A program made the translations under genes and the position numbers. A stretch of 6,577 nucleotides of DNA, taken from contig DTYO01000220.1 in the NCBI GenBank assembly GCA_012961845.1, forward strand, positions 1-6,577, given 5' to 3'. The notes beneath the pieces were generated by a model, which was not told where the DNA came from, did no database searches, and worked only from the letters and a program-made list of their open reading frames with translations. Below, piece by piece: positions 5,493-6,577 of the stretch. This stretch comes from Thermodesulfobacteriaceae bacterium. GTDB lineage: Bacteria; Desulfobacterota; Dissulfuribacteria; Dissulfuribacterales; UBA3076. How positions within the stretch are numbered: the stretch's first letter is position 1; each line of letters begins with the position of its first letter.

Positions 5493-5800
5493 TGTTGTAG
5501 ACTGTGGTGGTTTCTGTGACCGGCATACGGTCTTCATGGGCAACTGCGTATTTTTACCCCATCGGCCGGCGCCTGAAGCACATGGGGCAGGTCGAAGTGT
5601 TTTCCGGCCTTGTTCGGCTGCAAATTGCAACTGCATGTATATCACGATTTGCCTCGTCGTAATCACAGTTACGGTGACTGCATGGATGGCAGGGGAGGCT
5701 ACGGAGCTAATGTGGCCGTTTAGATGAGGTGAGCCGAAATGTACGGCAGCTTCAATGAATAGTGAGCAGATCTGTGTGGTCAGAGGGCACTATTCAATAT
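5493..5800. other. Non-coding gap between the dsr terminator and the cysteine-cluster gene
   Basis: No convincing gene is visible in these 308 bases. The only sizeable open frames start inside the terminator hairpin (5443-5727 plus, 5448-5666 minus) and lack ribosome-binding sites and family motifs. The gap holds a near-palindrome TGCAA-A-TTGCA (5619-5629), a dyad CCCCAT/ATGGGG (5557-5562 and 5582-5587) and the 9-bp inverted repeat listed next. I see no repeat family, tRNA or recognisable gene remnant. Confidence 0.6.
5756..5796 (-). terminator. Possible terminator hairpin of the cysteine-cluster gene
   Basis: TGAATAGTG (5756-5764) and CACTATTCA (5788-5796) are perfect 9-bp inverted arms around a 23-base loop that contains the palindrome CAGATCTG (5767-5774). 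The element ends four bases from the minus-strand gene's stop. There is no run of T after it on the minus strand, so it may be an mRNA 3' structure or a protein site instead of an intrinsic terminator. Confidence 0.35.
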
Positions 5801-6418
5801 TTACGATTCGAAAAAAATAACGGCAAGTTCTTCAAGAGATCTGCCAAAAAAGAATTTCAGGTCCTTTTCCTGTATTTTCAGCTTTTCTGTTATCTCTGAC
5901 CGGAAGGCGCTGTCGGTCGATATAAGAGACAGCAATTCATCTGAGTCCTTGCCCGGTTTCGTATCCTGCATCATATGGTAAAAATCACCCGCAGGAAATT
6001 TTTTTTCATATCCGCTTATAAGTCTTCCTGCAAGAGAAGTTTCCGGGCAGAGATCTGTACGGACAAGGAGATGTTTCTGCAGGATGGCATCGATGTCCGA
6101 CGTGTCCCAGCATTTGAGAGCCCTGCATTCAACAGGCCTGTTTTCGTAAATAGTGCATGCTTGATTGTCTTCATCGTAGAAAATGCAGGTACTGGTCCCT
6201 GGAACACTGCTGATTTTGATCATCTCGACTGTCAGAGCGATAACCTTGTCTTCAACAGGATGATATGCCAGTTCGCCCTGCCTCAAGGTCATCAGGTGCT
6301 CTGGTCTGAGTATTCCGCTCTGTATCAGGTCTCTATCTTGGGTGTGCAGGACGGGGCCGCCTTTTTTGCAGCATGTACCGCATCTGATACAGTATTGTGG
6401 GTGTCTGTAGATATTCAT
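5801..6418 (-). CDS. YkgJ-type cysteine-cluster protein (putative zinc/iron-chelating)
   Basis: A 205-residue soluble protein with the YkgJ/UPF0153 cysteine pattern. Near the N-terminus is CIRCGTCC (Cys10, 13, 16 and 17), followed by GTSTCIFYD (Cys78), ACTIYENRPVECRALKC (Cys88, Cys98, Cys103) and a further Cys124. In this family the CxxCGxCC...C...C.iYe.RP..CR block is thought to bind zinc or an Fe-S cluster, but no reaction is established. The C-terminal third (about 130-205) is charged, predicted helical and not recognisable. No signal peptide or membrane segment is seen, so it is likely cytoplasmic. The ATG at 6418 precedes the first motif by nine residues; the Shine-Dalgarno is weak (GGGA about 10 bases upstream). 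It is convergent with dsrD and separated by terminators, so it is not part of the dsr operon. A role in metal or Fe-S handling near a metalloenzyme operon is only a guess. Confidence 0.85.
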   Translation of the reverse strand: MNIYRHPQYCIRCGTCCKKGGPVLHTQDRDLIQSGILRPEHLMTLRQGELAYHPVEDKVIALTVEMIKISSVPGTSTCIFYDEDNQACTIYENRPVECRALKCWDTSDIDAILQKHLLVRTDLCPETSLAGRLISGYEKKFPAGDFYHMMQDTKPGKDSDELLSLISTDSAFRSEITEKLKIQEKDLKFFFGRSLEELAVIFFES

Positions 6419-6503
6419 GTTACAATGGTCCCAGCTGAATATTTTCTAAAGTGGTTCCTAACCAAACTCAGCAATTTTTACAGGTGCGTGGGTCAAGAAT
6501 GCA

Positions 6504-6517
6504 TTGAGAAATCTCAA
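6504..6517. promoter_or_regulatory. FNR/CRP-family-like dyad upstream of the cysteine-cluster gene
   Basis: TTGAG-AAAT-CTCAA is a 14-bp dyad with the same geometry as FNR-type boxes (TTGAT-N4-ATCAA). It lies 86 bases upstream of the minus-strand start at 6418, where an activator could sit. CRP/FNR-family regulators such as HcpR are common in sulfate reducers. I see no clear -35/-10 pair next to it, so the assignment rests on the dyad alone. Confidence 0.3.
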
Positions 6518-6577
6518 AGGCAGCTCTGACTCCCAAAACCTGCGATTAAAAACATAACAGAATTCATCAAGGTATTC

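Noticed and set aside
5443..5727. 94-residue plus-strand ORF after dsrD
   Set aside because: It begins just before and reads through the terminator hairpin, has no ribosome-binding site and resembles no family.
5975..6529. 184-residue plus-strand ORF opposite the cysteine-cluster gene
   Set aside because: It is the antisense shadow of the YkgJ-type gene, whose cysteine motifs are unmistakable.
1..6577. CRISPR arrays, tRNA or rRNA genes, insertion sequences, attachment sites
   Set aside because: No regularly spaced repeats, no cloverleaf or rRNA-like segments, no transposase or integrase frames and no terminal repeats were found.

Overview
The window comes from a dissimilatory sulfate- or sulfite-reducing bacterium, most likely a deltaproteobacterial lineage (Desulfobacterota). 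Its core is a complete dsrA-dsrB-dsrD cluster coding for the reductive, bacterial type of dissimilatory sulfite reductase. The presence of dsrD, which is typical of sulfite reducers and generally lacking in sulfur oxidisers that run Dsr in reverse, supports a reductive role. The genus cannot be fixed by eye.

Layout. (1) Positions 1-1192, plus strand: the 3' end of an oligopeptide-type ABC transporter ATPase, then a full tatC (Sec-independent translocase subunit). A 13-codon reading frame with the better Shine-Dalgarno sits between them and overlaps both. (2) Positions 1224-2099, minus strand: a PHP-domain metallophosphoesterase of the RNase AM / nucleoside-bisphosphate phosphatase type, convergent with tatC and divergent from the dsr genes. 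(3) Positions 2100-2604: a 505-bp AT-rich divergent intergenic region holding the likely dsr promoter, a Rex-like 18-bp operator candidate on the -35 box, other dyads, an 11-bp direct repeat and a possible leader ORF that ends inside the dsrA ribosome-binding site. (4) Positions 2605-5406, plus strand: dsrA, dsrB and dsrD, each with a good ribosome-binding site, closed by a perfect 15-bp-stem hairpin at 5458-5492. (5) Positions 5493-5800: no convincing gene. (6) Positions 5801-6418, minus strand: a YkgJ-type cysteine-cluster protein, convergent with dsrD and preceded by a TTGAG-N4-CTCAA dyad resembling FNR/CRP-family sites.

How the genes work together. DsrA and DsrB form the cytoplasmic alpha2beta2 sulfite reductase and DsrD is its small activator. 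Other pathway parts (dsrC, dsrMKJOP, apsAB, sat) are absent here and presumably lie elsewhere. TatC serves export of folded cofactor proteins in general and is not needed for cytoplasmic DsrAB. The PHP and YkgJ-type genes have no proven link to sulfite reduction. Nothing in the window amounts to a wholly new system. The most interesting material is the dsr control region and the uncharacterised cysteine-cluster neighbour.
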